The notes: generated by a model not told the origin, from the letters alone. Shown: positions 8,525 through 16,611, counted from the stretch's first letter. The stretch is DNA of 36,832 bases from an uncultured Bacilli bacterium (GCA_944358505.1 CALVRG010000044.1:1-36832); one strand, 5' to 3'. Made by a program: numbers and translations.

Positions 8525-9842
8525 TACAATCACCTCTTTTATCATGACTATGACAATAACTTTCTAAGTCAACATCTTGATTATCATCACTAATATGTTC
8601 ATCAAAATAATAGATTAAATACTCTATCATAATTTTCTCTTCTTCTTTAGTCTTATTATTTTTAACTGTTACTAAACCATCATTTAAATCATTGCTATTT
8701 AATATAATTAAATATTTGCTATTAAAATAATCAGCTCTTTTAAATTGACTTTTCAAGCTCTTATTATTATATTCTGTTTCAACTACAAATCCTGACATTC
8801 TAAGAAGATTAGCAAGATAAATTGCATATTTCTTCTCATCCTCATTAACATACATTAGAAAGGCATCTATATCATCTCTAACATTACTAAATTTCTTTTC
8901 ATTCATTAAAAGTTCAACCAATCTATCAATACCACCCGCATAACCTACACAAGGAGTCTCAGGACCATCTAAATTACCAACTAATTTATCATACCTACCA
9001 CCACCGCCTAACGCAAGATTAGTAGATTCAGTTTTAAGCTCAAATACAGTATGATTATAATAATCTAACCCTCTGACAATATATGGATCAACTACATATT
9101 TGACCTCCAACAAATCAAGATATTCACATACTTTATCAAAATGCTCTTTACTCTCAACATTTAAAAAGTCCAATATTTTAGGAGCATCTTTAAAATAAGA
9201 CTTATTACTATCAATTTTACAATCTATAATTCTTAAAGGGTTTTTATTAAATCTTTCTTTACAATCATCGCATAAATCATCTAAATAAGGTTTAAAATAA
9301 GTTTTTAAAGCCTCCCTATAAGAATTACGTGAATCACTATCACCTAAACTATTAATATGTACAACAACATCATCTAATCCTAGCATTTTATTAATATTAA
9401 AACTAAGAGATATAACCTCAGCATCCATCATAGGATCACTACTACCTAAACATTCTACACCATATTGACTTAACTCTCTTAACCTTCCTTTTTGAGGCCT
9501 TTCATAACGATACATAGTACCATTATAATAAACTTTAATAGGTAAATTAGCATTACCATACATTTTATTTTCTACAAAACTTCTAACTACACCCGCAGTC
9601 CCTTCAGGCCTTAAAGTTAAATTACGATCTCCTCTATCTTTAAAATCATATGTTTCTTTAGTAACAATATCTGTAGAATCTCCTATACCTCTATGAAATA
9701 ACTCACTCGATTCAAATATTGGTGTTCTTATATAGTTATAGTTATATTTTTCCATAACAGAATCTATTACTTCCTCTACATATTTCCAAACTTTAGCTTC
9801 CTTACCAGTTATATCAACAGTACCCTTTGGTTTAATAATCAT
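8517..9842 (-). CDS. hisS: Histidyl-tRNA synthetase
   Basis: Class II synthetase of 441 residues that charges tRNA-His. Visible are motif 2 (YNGTMYRYERPQKGRLREL), the histidine motifs RGLDYYNHTVFE and LGGGGRYDKL, and a C-terminal anticodon-binding domain. The usual fold seems to end near residue 413; a further tail of about 25 acidic residues contains C430, H431, H433 and C439, an unusual feature. The ATG at 9842 has AAGGA 9 nt upstream, and a TATAAT lies about 25 nt upstream. First gene of a two-gene unit with aspS, which overlaps its last 8 nt. No T-box motif was found upstream. Confidence 0.96.
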   Translation of the reverse strand: MIIKPKGTVDITGKEAKVWKYVEEVIDSVMEKYNYNYIRTPIFESSELFHRGIGDSTDIVTKETYDFKDRGDRNLTLRPEGTAGVVRSFVENKMYGNANLPIKVYYNGTMYRYERPQKGRLRELSQYGVECLGSSDPMMDAEVISLSFNINKMLGLDDVVVHINSLGDSDSRNSYREALKTYFKPYLDDLCDDCKERFNKNPLRIIDCKIDSNKSYFKDAPKILDFLNVESKEHFDKVCEYLDLLEVKYVVDPYIVRGLDYYNHTVFELKTESTNLALGGGGRYDKLVGNLDGPETPCVGYAGGIDRLVELLMNEKKFSNVRDDIDAFLMYVNEDEKKYAIYLANLLRMSGFVVETEYNNKSLKSQFKRADYFNSKYLIILNSNDLNDGLVTVKNNKTKEEEKIMIEYLIYYFDEHISDDNQDVDLESYCHSHDKRGDCNE

Positions 9843-9866
9843 ACTACCATTCCTTTCTCTTTTCCT

Positions 9867-9872
9867 ATTATA
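9867..9872 (-). promoter_or_regulatory. -10 element of the hisS-aspS promoter
   Basis: A perfect TATAAT with predicted transcription start about 18 nt before the ATG. No good -35 hexamer at 16-18 bp, and no TGn extension. Confidence 0.5.
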
Positions 9873-9941
9873 ACGTAAAATTCTATTTTAGAAAAGATTA
9901 AGCATAATTTTTTATATAACAAATACAATTCAAAATCAAAC

Positions 9942-10043
9942 AAATAAAAAAGTCATCTACTCTTCCTTTTGTTTATAAATTTGGGCGACTTTAAACAAAA
10001 TAAGATGGTAAAGAGAGTTAGATGACTAGGAAAATTAATTCCC
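9942..10043 (-). ncRNA. Long composite terminator hairpin, candidate small RNA
   Basis: The gap 9873-10132 has no open frame of note. It holds a large hairpin on the minus strand: outer stem 10014-10027 with 9951-9963 (13 bp, one bulge; arm AGTCATCTA...CTCT), an asymmetric internal loop of 13 and 3 nt, an inner perfect 9-bp stem (9992-10000 with 9967-9975; TTTTGTTTA / TAAACAAAA), and a 16-nt apical loop containing AGTCGCCC. A T-rich run (TTTTTATTT) follows, so it ends transcription. It lies about 105 nt beyond the stop of the 10133-12016 gene and upstream of the hisS promoter. A possible promoter at 10050-10078 would make a stand-alone RNA of about 100 nt. As a terminator it is likely; as an independent RNA it is a guess. 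Confidence 0.45.
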
Positions 10044-10049
10044 AATAAC

Positions 10050-10078
10050 ACTATATAACAAAACTAAAACAGATACAA
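10050..10078 (-). promoter_or_regulatory. Possible promoter of the hairpin RNA
   Basis: TTGTAT (10073-10078), a 17-bp spacer and TATAGT (10050-10055). The -10 is 5/6 and the -35 is 3/6. It would start a transcript near 10043. Confidence 0.3.
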
Positions 10079-10132
10079 GTACGAGTTTTCGTAAACTCTA
10101 AAATTTCTAATAATATCAACATAAATTTATAT

Positions 10133-12016
10133 TTATTTTTTTAATTCTATTAATATATTAGCAACTTTTTCTATTAAATTACTATTACTAGACTCAATTA
10201 ATTGCTCTATATTTTTATATTTACTTGCTAAAACATTTAATAAATCATAATCAAAACTATTTATAAACCTACTCAACATATCATCATTATTTAATAACTT
10301 ATTTTTAAAATAAGAAACATTAACATCATCTTTAATTAATAAACTATCTATATCCTTTATTAAACCATTCTCTTTATTAAAAGATTTAAAATATACATAT
10401 TGCATAAGAATATTTTCAATTAATAAATTTAAATAACTTTCCCTATTAACATTACTTGCAATCTCCCTAGCTTTATATTTAGAAGTAAACTTTAAAGTGT
10501 TTCCTGTTTTTAAATAATCTATAATTGCATAATTTCCCTGTCCTTTTTTATAAACTTTATCACAAATTAAAATAGCAGTATTAAGATCCAAAACAGTGTT
10601 TATATCTTTAAATAAAGGGCTACTATCTTTAGTAATAGTCACATTTATTTTAGGACTATTTTCTAATAAATATAACTCATTAAGTCTATCATTTAAATAA
10701 TTTGCAATTTTATCACAATTAGTTTCTACATTTTTTCTATTGTTAATATCAATATTAATATTATCTAAAGTATTAACATTAGGAACTACATTAGAAGAAA
10801 CAAAGTTATTAGAAAATAAAGAATCAATAATATTTTCTTCATATAAAGTTTTTAAAATATCATAAGTATGAAATTCACTTTTAATATCAGGATTTAATAA
10901 CACTTCTAGAATAAGTCTATTAATTTCTTTTTCCTTACTATCTATTTCTTTATTCTCTTTAAAATAATCTTTCAATTCTATATCATTATATATAATATTA
11001 GAATACTTCAATGATTTCCTATTGTTTACCACAAGAGCAATCTCATCGATAAAATCTAATTGCATGTTAAGTGTATTTTCCATAAACGTTAATCTTGTTT
11101 TATATTTAGCAATTACTTGATCTATTTCTTTAGACATTTTTGATTTATAACTTTTTTCAATATAACGCATATACTCATTTAAGTTATAATAAATACCAGC
11201 ATTTTTAATAATTACTTTACAAGTTTTTATTATTTCATCTTTACTTAAAACCAAAGTTGACAAATTACTAAAATTTTGATCAAGAATTCTAATTTCATTT
11301 TCATCTCTTACAATAGCATAATACTTTCTATTATCTTCTAAAGTATAAGCTGCATAAATAAATCCATCAATATTCTCAAAAACCGAATCTACTATTTGAT
11401 CATTTAGTTTTACAAAAAGTGAAAAATTACAATCTTCATTTTCGCTATTTTTACCATTAGTTTTGAAATTAAAACTATTCCTAATAACTTCATTAGTTTT
11501 ATTAAGAAAAAGATTAATATCAGTAATATCATTAGAAAGTTTAATATTTTTATATAATGATACTAACTCATCTAAAATTTCACTAGTAAGCCTCAAACTA
11601 TTTATTTTTAAAATATTCTGATTAACCAAATTTATTAAATTATTATAATCTAAAATAGTTTTTTTATTTATACTAGTTAAAATTTCAGTTTTCAAGTTTT
11701 GATAACTAGCATTTATTTTATTATATAATCGCTTAAGAGATTGAAGTTTTTCATCATCATTATCCAAATTGTTAAGAAAATCAAGTTCGGATGAAATATC
11801 ATTTTGTAAATGTACATATTTATTAAATTCATCTTTTAACATGCTTTTTTCAATCCTAATTAAAAGTTGACTATAATGTCCTAGTATCTGAGAAATTAAA
11901 AGATTTTTAGCAGTAATTTTTTCATTTAATATAGTTTTATCAGATAAATTTATAAAATCACTTAATTCAGTTGTATTATCATCAAACTCTTTTAATAATT
12001 CAAAATTATAGTTCAA
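10133..12016 (-). CDS. Large soluble hypothetical protein, mostly helical
   Basis: Protein of 627 residues with no signal peptide and no membrane segment. It is rich in Leu, Asn, Lys, Asp and Ile, with long heptad-like helical stretches at about 40-190 and 290-370. A short beta-like part lies near 200-250 (FSLFVKLNDQIV, YAAYTLEDNRKYYAIV). I recognise no catalytic motif. The chosen start is TTG at 12016 (MNYNFELLKEF), because AGGAAG has correct spacing for it, while the GTG at 12025 lies directly against that site. Its promoter sits inside the terminator of the 12072-13574 gene. The neighbours are two single-pass membrane proteins, so it may be a cytoplasmic partner, which is speculation. Confidence 0.7.
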   Translation of the reverse strand: MNYNFELLKEFDDNTTELSDFINLSDKTILNEKITAKNLLISQILGHYSQLLIRIEKSMLKDEFNKYVHLQNDISSELDFLNNLDNDDEKLQSLKRLYNKINASYQNLKTEILTSINKKTILDYNNLINLVNQNILKINSLRLTSEILDELVSLYKNIKLSNDITDINLFLNKTNEVIRNSFNFKTNGKNSENEDCNFSLFVKLNDQIVDSVFENIDGFIYAAYTLEDNRKYYAIVRDENEIRILDQNFSNLSTLVLSKDEIIKTCKVIIKNAGIYYNLNEYMRYIEKSYKSKMSKEIDQVIAKYKTRLTFMENTLNMQLDFIDEIALVVNNRKSLKYSNIIYNDIELKDYFKENKEIDSKEKEINRLILEVLLNPDIKSEFHTYDILKTLYEENIIDSLFSNNFVSSNVVPNVNTLDNINIDINNRKNVETNCDKIANYLNDRLNELYLLENSPKINVTITKDSSPLFKDINTVLDLNTAILICDKVYKKGQGNYAIIDYLKTGNTLKFTSKYKAREIASNVNRESYLNLLIENILMQYVYFKSFNKENGLIKDIDSLLIKDDVNVSYFKNKLLNNDDMLSRFINSFDYDLLNVLASKYKNIEQLIESSNSNLIEKVANILIELKK

Positions 12017-12042
12017 TACAATCACTTCCTATTCTTTAACTA

Positions 12043-12071
12043 ATTATATCAAAAAAAAACAAATAGTTAAA
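12043..12071 (-). promoter_or_regulatory. Promoter of the 10133-12016 gene, inside the preceding terminator
   Basis: A perfect extended -10 TGATATAAT (TATAAT at 12043-12048), a 17-bp spacer formed by the terminator T-run, and a weak -35 TTTAAC (12066-12071) in the hairpin itself. Confidence 0.55.
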
Positions 12072-12078
12072 CTATTTG
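12051..12078 (-). terminator. Intrinsic terminator of the 12072-14545 operon
   Basis: Stem CAAATAGT / ACTATTTG (12071-12078 with 12060-12067), a 3-nt loop and nine T on the minus strand. The stem overlaps the stop codon. The sequence CAAATAGTTTAAC is repeated in tandem just upstream, so an alternative left arm exists. Confidence 0.85.
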
Positions 12079-13574
12079 GTTAAACTATTTGTATCTTGAA
12101 TAGTAGGAACTTCCTCAAAACTAATTGCACCTGTATTAGCATCATAAACTAGGTTAACATTTTCCCCATTAGCCATTGCATCTACTGCTTGTTCAACAAC
12201 TTCAGAATCAATTGGTTGTAAATCTGTTGCTGTTTCAACTGGAACATCAATTGTCTCTTCTAGAGTTGAAGTGCTTTCTTGTTCTACAGGTACAGAAAAG
12301 TCTTGTTCCCCACTTTCTTGAAGCTCATCTTCAGTAATAATATAATCACCATCATCCATATTCGCTGTTTCATTAGGATCAGGTAGTGATGATAAATCAC
12401 CATCTAAAGTAGAATCATAACTTAAATCATCATCTATAGCTCCCTCATTACCAACTAATTCATCATCTAAATCAACATCAGATTTATCCAAAGAATCATC
12501 AGAAGCATTATCATTATCATCAACAGGAACATCTATTTCTTCACTATAATCATTATCATTAGTTTCATCATCATTATAATTATCATCTGGCACTTCTTCT
12601 TCAATAACATTATCAAGTGAATCATCCGTATTATCACTAGATTCATTAGAATCTCCATTGTTTGAATCATCTAAACTTACATCAGGATCTTGAAATGAAG
12701 GTCCATTACTATTAACACTGCCAGGTTTTTGTGTAACACTACTAGAAATATTACTATATGAATAATTAGAGTCTGAATTATTATTTATAACTTCATTCTC
12801 ATTCTCATTTTCATCTACTTCTTCATCATTTATATTTTGTTCTTCTTTTTCAGTTTTGTCTTCTACTATCTTATCTATATCATCAATTTTATAATCATTA
12901 TCATCCGTTATTGCTACTACACTATCTTGACTAGTAGGACCATTACTTCTACTCAACTTAAGTCCGTTACCACCAACAAATCCAATAGCGAAAGCCGTAA
13001 TAATAGCAGTTGCTTTGAAAATAAAATTCTTAATTTGTTTATTCTTACCTAAAAAATCTTTTAACCTAGAAAATAATCCCCTTTTCTTGGTTTTCCCTTC
13101 TTCTTTAGCTTTCTCACTTTTTTCTTCTTTACCTTCACTAATTTCTTGTTCTTCATTTTCTATTTGCTCTTCGCTAGTCTCAGGTTCATTATTATCTTTA
13201 ATATTTAAAGATTTTTTATTATATTCATCAAGATAAGATAAATAACTAAATCTAAAATGTTTAGCATTAATTACAACATCTTTATTTGCTTTTTGAATTT
13301 TATTCAAAACTTCAACTCTTGATGAACAATTATAATTAAATCTATTAGTATCTAACAACATATCATCTATATTTAATTTATTATAACCATTATCTTTTGC
13401 ATACCTAACAACTATATTTTTTGCCTCTTCATAATCATCAGTAAATTTATAACTAATATAACCATTTTTATCTTTCAAAACATAACAATATACTTTATTT
13501 TTAGTTCTTTTTTTAGCATCATAATCATCAAAACGATAAAAACCTATTACTTTAGTATTATTAGTATTATTCAT
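12072..13574 (-). CDS. Single-pass membrane protein with a very acidic outside domain, function unknown
   Basis: Protein of 500 residues in three parts. Residues 1-120 form a folded-looking domain with Tyr and basic residues (GFYRFDDYD, VYCYVLKDKNG). Then come an acidic/lysine linker (125-165) and one membrane segment (about 183-204). Residues 205-500 are low-complexity, extremely rich in Asp, Glu, Asn and Ser, with few basic residues. An imperfect repeat, SNGPTSQDSVV (210-220) and SNGPSFQDPDV (289-299), starts two sub-blocks. IDVPV also occurs twice. The positive-inside rule puts the N-terminal domain in the cytoplasm. AGGTG lies 9 nt before the ATG; a nearer ATG is out of frame and stops quickly. 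It is 14 nt downstream of the 13589-14545 gene, so cotranscribed. Confidence 0.75.
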   Translation of the reverse strand: MNNTNNTKVIGFYRFDDYDAKKRTKNKVYCYVLKDKNGYISYKFTDDYEEAKNIVVRYAKDNGYNKLNIDDMLLDTNRFNYNCSSRVEVLNKIQKANKDVVINAKHFRFSYLSYLDEYNKKSLNIKDNNEPETSEEQIENEEQEISEGKEEKSEKAKEEGKTKKRGLFSRLKDFLGKNKQIKNFIFKATAIITAFAIGFVGGNGLKLSRSNGPTSQDSVVAITDDNDYKIDDIDKIVEDKTEKEEQNINDEEVDENENENEVINNNSDSNYSYSNISSSVTQKPGSVNSNGPSFQDPDVSLDDSNNGDSNESSDNTDDSLDNVIEEEVPDDNYNDDETNDNDYSEEIDVPVDDNDNASDDSLDKSDVDLDDELVGNEGAIDDDLSYDSTLDGDLSSLPDPNETANMDDGDYIITEDELQESGEQDFSVPVEQESTSTLEETIDVPVETATDLQPIDSEVVEQAVDAMANGENVNLVYDANTGAISFEEVPTIQDTNSLTK

Positions 13575-13588
13575 AATTCATTTCACCT

Positions 13589-14545
13589 CTATTTATAATT
13601 ACCAGTATATGAATAGCCTTGATTTAACAAATTACTATCATTATAGGTACTCCATTTAATATCAACACTACCATTACTGATTATTGATCTAGTTCTATAA
13701 CTATAATAATTAACTGTAGCATATACTGCTTTTCCGTCTTTTGTACCTATTTTTTCTTTTCTTGAGTATAATTGTATTTCTTTCAAACAATTAGTATCTG
13801 TATCACTACATTTTATAGCACTATATCTATTATTATTATAATCCCAACTGCTCCAACTACTCCAATCTGATAAAACAGCATTTGTTACTTTTTTATATTC
13901 ATATAATTTTATATTATTAACAGAATTATCAAAGTTTGATGAATTACTTGATGCATTATTATTAATACTATTATCTATAGCACTCTCATCTGAAGTTGAA
14001 TTATTATTTACTTCATCATCAGAACTTTCTACCTGTTCTTTTACATCTTCTTCACTTTCTGATTTTTTTTCTTTACTACTATCTTTTTTACATATATCAT
14101 GCTCACAATAGTCATATTCTCCAACCTTCATAAGTGAATAATCTTCTTTTTTATTACATTTAAGATTTATTCTTAAAGTATAATCATCATCATTTTTTGT
14201 TAATCTAATATAACTATCATCAACATCACAAGCATCACCATTAGCATCAGTAAAAGCAGCTAATAAATTAGAATTTATCATCTCTCTTAAAGTAACCTCT
14301 TTAACTTCTCCTATTTCTTTAGGTAACTTATCTTTTGTATAATAAATAAAAGCAGCTTTTTCCATATTTTTCAATTGTTCATTAAATACTTTATCATAGT
14401 TAGAACTAGATTGTTCCATATTAGCAGGTGCAGTTACTTTAGTAATGATAAAGATTATTAAAATCAAAAATATAATAACTACTATTGCTTTTAATAATAT
14501 ATCACGAAGTGGAAATCTTCCTCTTTGGTTTTCCTCTGTATACAT
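13589..14545 (-). CDS. Membrane-anchored protein with pilin-like N-terminal part and WSSWSSW segment
   Basis: Protein of 318 residues: short basic N-terminus, membrane segment at about 16-36, then an outside part. Residues 45-130 (helix, then TLREMI, CDVDDSY and YTLRINLKC) resemble a pseudopilin-like arrangement, by appearance only. Next come a Ser/Asp/Asn-rich linker (155-212) and a C-terminal domain with WSSWSSW (228-234). Cysteines lie at 106, 130, 147, 152, 246 and 253, an even number that would allow disulfides. The ATG at 14545 follows AGGGGGA with good spacing; an ATG at 14563 has no such site. The promoter upstream is the consensus TTGACA-17-TATAAT. First gene of a two-gene operon with the acidic membrane protein. 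Confidence 0.75.
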   Translation of the reverse strand: MYTEENQRGRFPLRDILLKAIVVIIFLILIIFIITKVTAPANMEQSSSNYDKVFNEQLKNMEKAAFIYYTKDKLPKEIGEVKEVTLREMINSNLLAAFTDANGDACDVDDSYIRLTKNDDDYTLRINLKCNKKEDYSLMKVGEYDYCEHDICKKDSSKEKKSESEEDVKEQVESSDDEVNNNSTSDESAIDNSINNNASSNSSNFDNSVNNIKLYEYKKVTNAVLSDWSSWSSWDYNNNRYSAIKCSDTDTNCLKEIQLYSRKEKIGTKDGKAVYATVNYYSYRTRSIISNGSVDIKWSTYNDSNLLNQGYSYTGNYK

Positions 14546-14574
14546 AAAAATCCCCCTTTTCATAAGATGGCCAT

Positions 14575-14603
14575 ATTATAACACAAAACTTAAGATTTGT
14601 CAA
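14575..14603 (-). promoter_or_regulatory. Consensus promoter of the 12072-14545 operon
   Basis: TTGACA (14598-14603), a 17-bp spacer and TATAAT (14575-14580) preceded by TGT. Both hexamers are perfect and the -10 is extended. The -35 lies inside the last codons of the Smr gene. Confidence 0.9.
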
Positions 14604-14847
14604 ACTTTAATACTACATGAGTACATCCAGGATTCATAAAATCAAGTCTATATTCTAATACTCTTTTATCTTTTTTCAAATATAAACCAACAGCCTTTGA
14701 TAAAACTCCCTTACCAATACCATGAATAATAATTACATCTTTATATTTTAATTTATAACAATCATCAATAAACTCTTTTACTTTAAAAATTGCGTATTCA
14801 CTATCCATTCCATGCAAATCAATACTAGGATAACTAGACAGTATCAA
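14590..14847 (-). CDS. Stand-alone Smr domain protein
   Basis: Protein of 85 residues consisting of one Smr (MutS2 C-terminal) domain. Family motifs are DLHG (10-13), HGIGKG (42-47) and NPGCTHV near the end. Smr domains bind or nick nucleic acids; which substrate applies here is unknown. The normal MutS parts are missing, so this is a free-standing family member rather than a broken mutS2, since the domain is complete. The start is uncertain: TTG at 14847 is the only fitting start codon before DLHG, without a strong ribosome binding site. It overlaps the end of the PfkB gene by 14 nt, so coupling is likely. Confidence 0.8.
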   Translation of the reverse strand: MILSSYPSIDLHGMDSEYAIFKVKEFIDDCYKLKYKDVIIIHGIGKGVLSKAVGLYLKKDKRVLEYRLDFMNPGCTHVVLKFDKS

Positions 14848-15736
14848 TCAAATTACTTCTTTCTAAAACAGCTTCTAATCTAGGAACAGAATAACGTCCA
14901 CCAACTCTTAAAGTCGATAATGCACCAGTTAAATTTGCAAGGCGACAAGTATCTTCTAATGAATAATTATGAGTTATAAAATAAGTAAAAGCACCATGAA
15001 AAATATCACCTGCGCCTGTAGTGTCTAAAGCTTTAACTTTAATACTAGGTATTATCTTATATTCATCAGCAATTTTTGTAAAACAACCTTTATCCTCAAG
15101 TGTAATAACAACAATATTATTAAAGTCTGCAGTTAATTTTTTATGAATCTTAATTAAACATTCAATACTACCATCATAAGGTATTTTAGTATAATCTAAA
15201 GCGAAATTTTTAGAACAAACAAGATAATCAACATAAGGACACAAATTAACTGTACTAGTTTTAAAACTACCAGCATCAATTATTTTTATAGCATTTTTAT
15301 TATTAAGAAGTATTTTTTTACTCATAACTTCCTCTTCACCATCTACCAAAATAGCATCATATTTATTATTATTTTCAATACTACATTTTTTTATAAATTT
15401 ACCCTGACTAGTCAATATAGTCCTACTTGCATTAGTAGAATTTGCAATTATAAAGCTAAGCATTGTTTCCATATCATCGACAAGTTCCAAATATGTTGTA
15501 TCAACACCTACATCAACAAATTCATTTTTAATTTTTTTACCATAATAGTCATTACCAACAACACCTTGAAATGATACATTTTGACCCCAAAGGGCTAATA
15601 AATAACCAGCATTACTAGCCGGTCCACCGCCACAACCAATATGTTCATCAACACGATATTTATTGTTTTCTTCTGGATATTTATTTAATCTAAAAGTAAT
15701 ATCATAAGAAGCATGACCAATACATAAATATTTCAT
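14834..15736 (-). CDS. PfkB-family carbohydrate kinase
   Basis: Ribokinase-fold sugar or nucleoside kinase of 300 residues. The N-terminal substrate motif GGGPASNAG is at 36-44 and the ATP/anion-hole motif DTTGAGD at 238-244, with D244 as expected catalytic base. Substrate cannot be told; ribokinase, ketohexokinase or a nucleoside kinase are all possible. The ATG at 15736 has AGAGGTGAT spaced properly, and a TGTTATACT promoter element is close upstream. It is followed by the overlapping Smr gene. Confidence 0.88.
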   Translation of the reverse strand: MKYLCIGHASYDITFRLNKYPEENNKYRVDEHIGCGGGPASNAGYLLALWGQNVSFQGVVGNDYYGKKIKNEFVDVGVDTTYLELVDDMETMLSFIIANSTNASRTILTSQGKFIKKCSIENNNKYDAILVDGEEEVMSKKILLNNKNAIKIIDAGSFKTSTVNLCPYVDYLVCSKNFALDYTKIPYDGSIECLIKIHKKLTADFNNIVVITLEDKGCFTKIADEYKIIPSIKVKALDTTGAGDIFHGAFTYFITHNYSLEDTCRLANLTGALSTLRVGGRYSVPRLEAVLERSNLIDTV

Positions 15737-15751
15737 ACTATCACCTCTAAT

Positions 15752-15760
15752 AGTATAACA
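15752..15760 (-). promoter_or_regulatory. Extended -10 promoter of the PfkB-Smr unit
   Basis: TGTTATACT (TATACT at 15752-15757). The -35 region is only A/T tracts. Confidence 0.5.
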
Positions 15761-15833
15761 TTTTTTTTTAAAAAATATATAAAATTTTTAAACTAAATAT
15801 GAAAACACATAATTATAATCATTTTACAACCTA

Positions 15834-15863
15834 TAGACACAAAATATAAATATTTGTTATACT
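15834..15863 (+). promoter_or_regulatory. Promoter of the 15880-16464 gene
   Basis: TAGACA (15834-15839), an 18-bp spacer and TATACT (15858-15863) preceded by TGT. It faces away from the PfkB promoter. Confidence 0.6.
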
Positions 15864-15879
15864 TAAAAAGGTGATATTA

Positions 15880-16464
15880 ATGAAAAAAAAGAAAAAATTA
15901 ACAAAAAAACAAGTTATTATACTTATTATAATTACAATTATTTTAGGTATTATATGCTATTTTAGTGCAACAGAAATAACTAAATCAATAATTGATCACA
16001 AAACAATGGAAGAAAAAATGAAAAATGATAATTTCTCAAGTTTAACTAAAGTAGATACCGTTGATAATATTACTCTTACTGATTTAATTAATAATTTTAA
16101 CAAATTAAGTGATAGTGAGATAAATTTAAACAGCATTACAAATAATAGAATTACAATAAATAATATAGAAATATACTTTTATCTTAAAGACAATAATATA
16201 AATATAACAAGTATCAACTTTAATAATAAAACCAGTAAAGTAAAAGAAATAATCAGCAATATGATAATTGCCAATAATAATAATATTAGCAAAGAAACTA
16301 CTAACCTTATATATAATAAGGTATTTGAGACTCTAGGTAATACAACTGATAAAAATAGTAAGACTTCAGAATTTTTTCAATATCAAGGATTAGAATTTAG
16401 TTTAAAAGAATATAAAAATAATGACTACAAATATAGCTTTAGAATAGGTAGAATAACAGATTAA
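15880..16464 (+). CDS. Membrane-anchored hypothetical protein, Asn-rich
   Basis: Protein of 194 residues with a strongly basic start (MKKKKKLTKKQ), one membrane segment at about 12-30, and an outside part rich in Asn, Ile, Lys and Thr without Cys. The general shape, a lysine-rich start and a single anchor, is shared with the 6300-7112 gene, but no sequence family is recognised. A GTG at 15871 is in frame but belongs to the AGGTG ribosome binding site of the ATG at 15880. It is one of only three plus-strand genes in the window and has its own promoter and a strong terminator. Confidence 0.7.
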   Translation: MKKKKKLTKKQVIILIIITIILGIICYFSATEITKSIIDHKTMEEKMKNDNFSSLTKVDTVDNITLTDLINNFNKLSDSEINLNSITNNRITINNIEIYFYLKDNNINITSINFNNKTSKVKEIISNMIIANNNNISKETTNLIYNKVFETLGNTTDKNSKTSEFFQYQGLEFSLKEYKNNDYKYSFRIGRITD

Positions 16465-16472
16465 ATACTAAT

Positions 16473-16522
16473 ATTATAAAAAGATAATGTTAAAAATATT
16501 ACAGACATTATCTTTTTATAAT
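16473..16522 (+). terminator. Strong hairpin terminator
   Basis: A perfect 18-bp inverted repeat (16473-16490 with 16505-16522) with a 14-nt loop; the 3' arm contains CTTTTT. Starts 9 nt after the stop of the 15880-16464 gene. Being symmetric, it could also stop traffic from the right. Confidence 0.8.
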
Positions 16523-16611
16523 AGTTTTATCACCTTAAACAAACCAAATTTAAGTTTTATTAGTATAATATTTTAAAAAATTAAAACTATTAACAAAATA
16601 TTTATTAAAAT

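Noticed and set aside
9951-10027. Miniature transposon with inverted ends
   Set aside because: No flanking target duplication and no second copy noticed in the window; a T-run right after the hairpin fits a terminator better.
9843-10132. T-box leader of hisS, or of trpS (2172-2272)
   Set aside because: No T-box sequence or specifier stem is visible; the hisS promoter lies downstream of the hairpin, and the trpS leader is only about 25 nt.
12300-12900. CRISPR or DNA repeat array
   Set aside because: The repetitive look comes from Asp/Asn/Glu/Ser codons (ATC/ATT/TTC on the plus strand) in an acidic protein, without regular spacing.
14590-14847. Remnant of a broken mutS2
   Set aside because: The Smr domain is complete with all motifs, and no MutS-like sequence precedes it; the upstream gene is an intact PfkB kinase.
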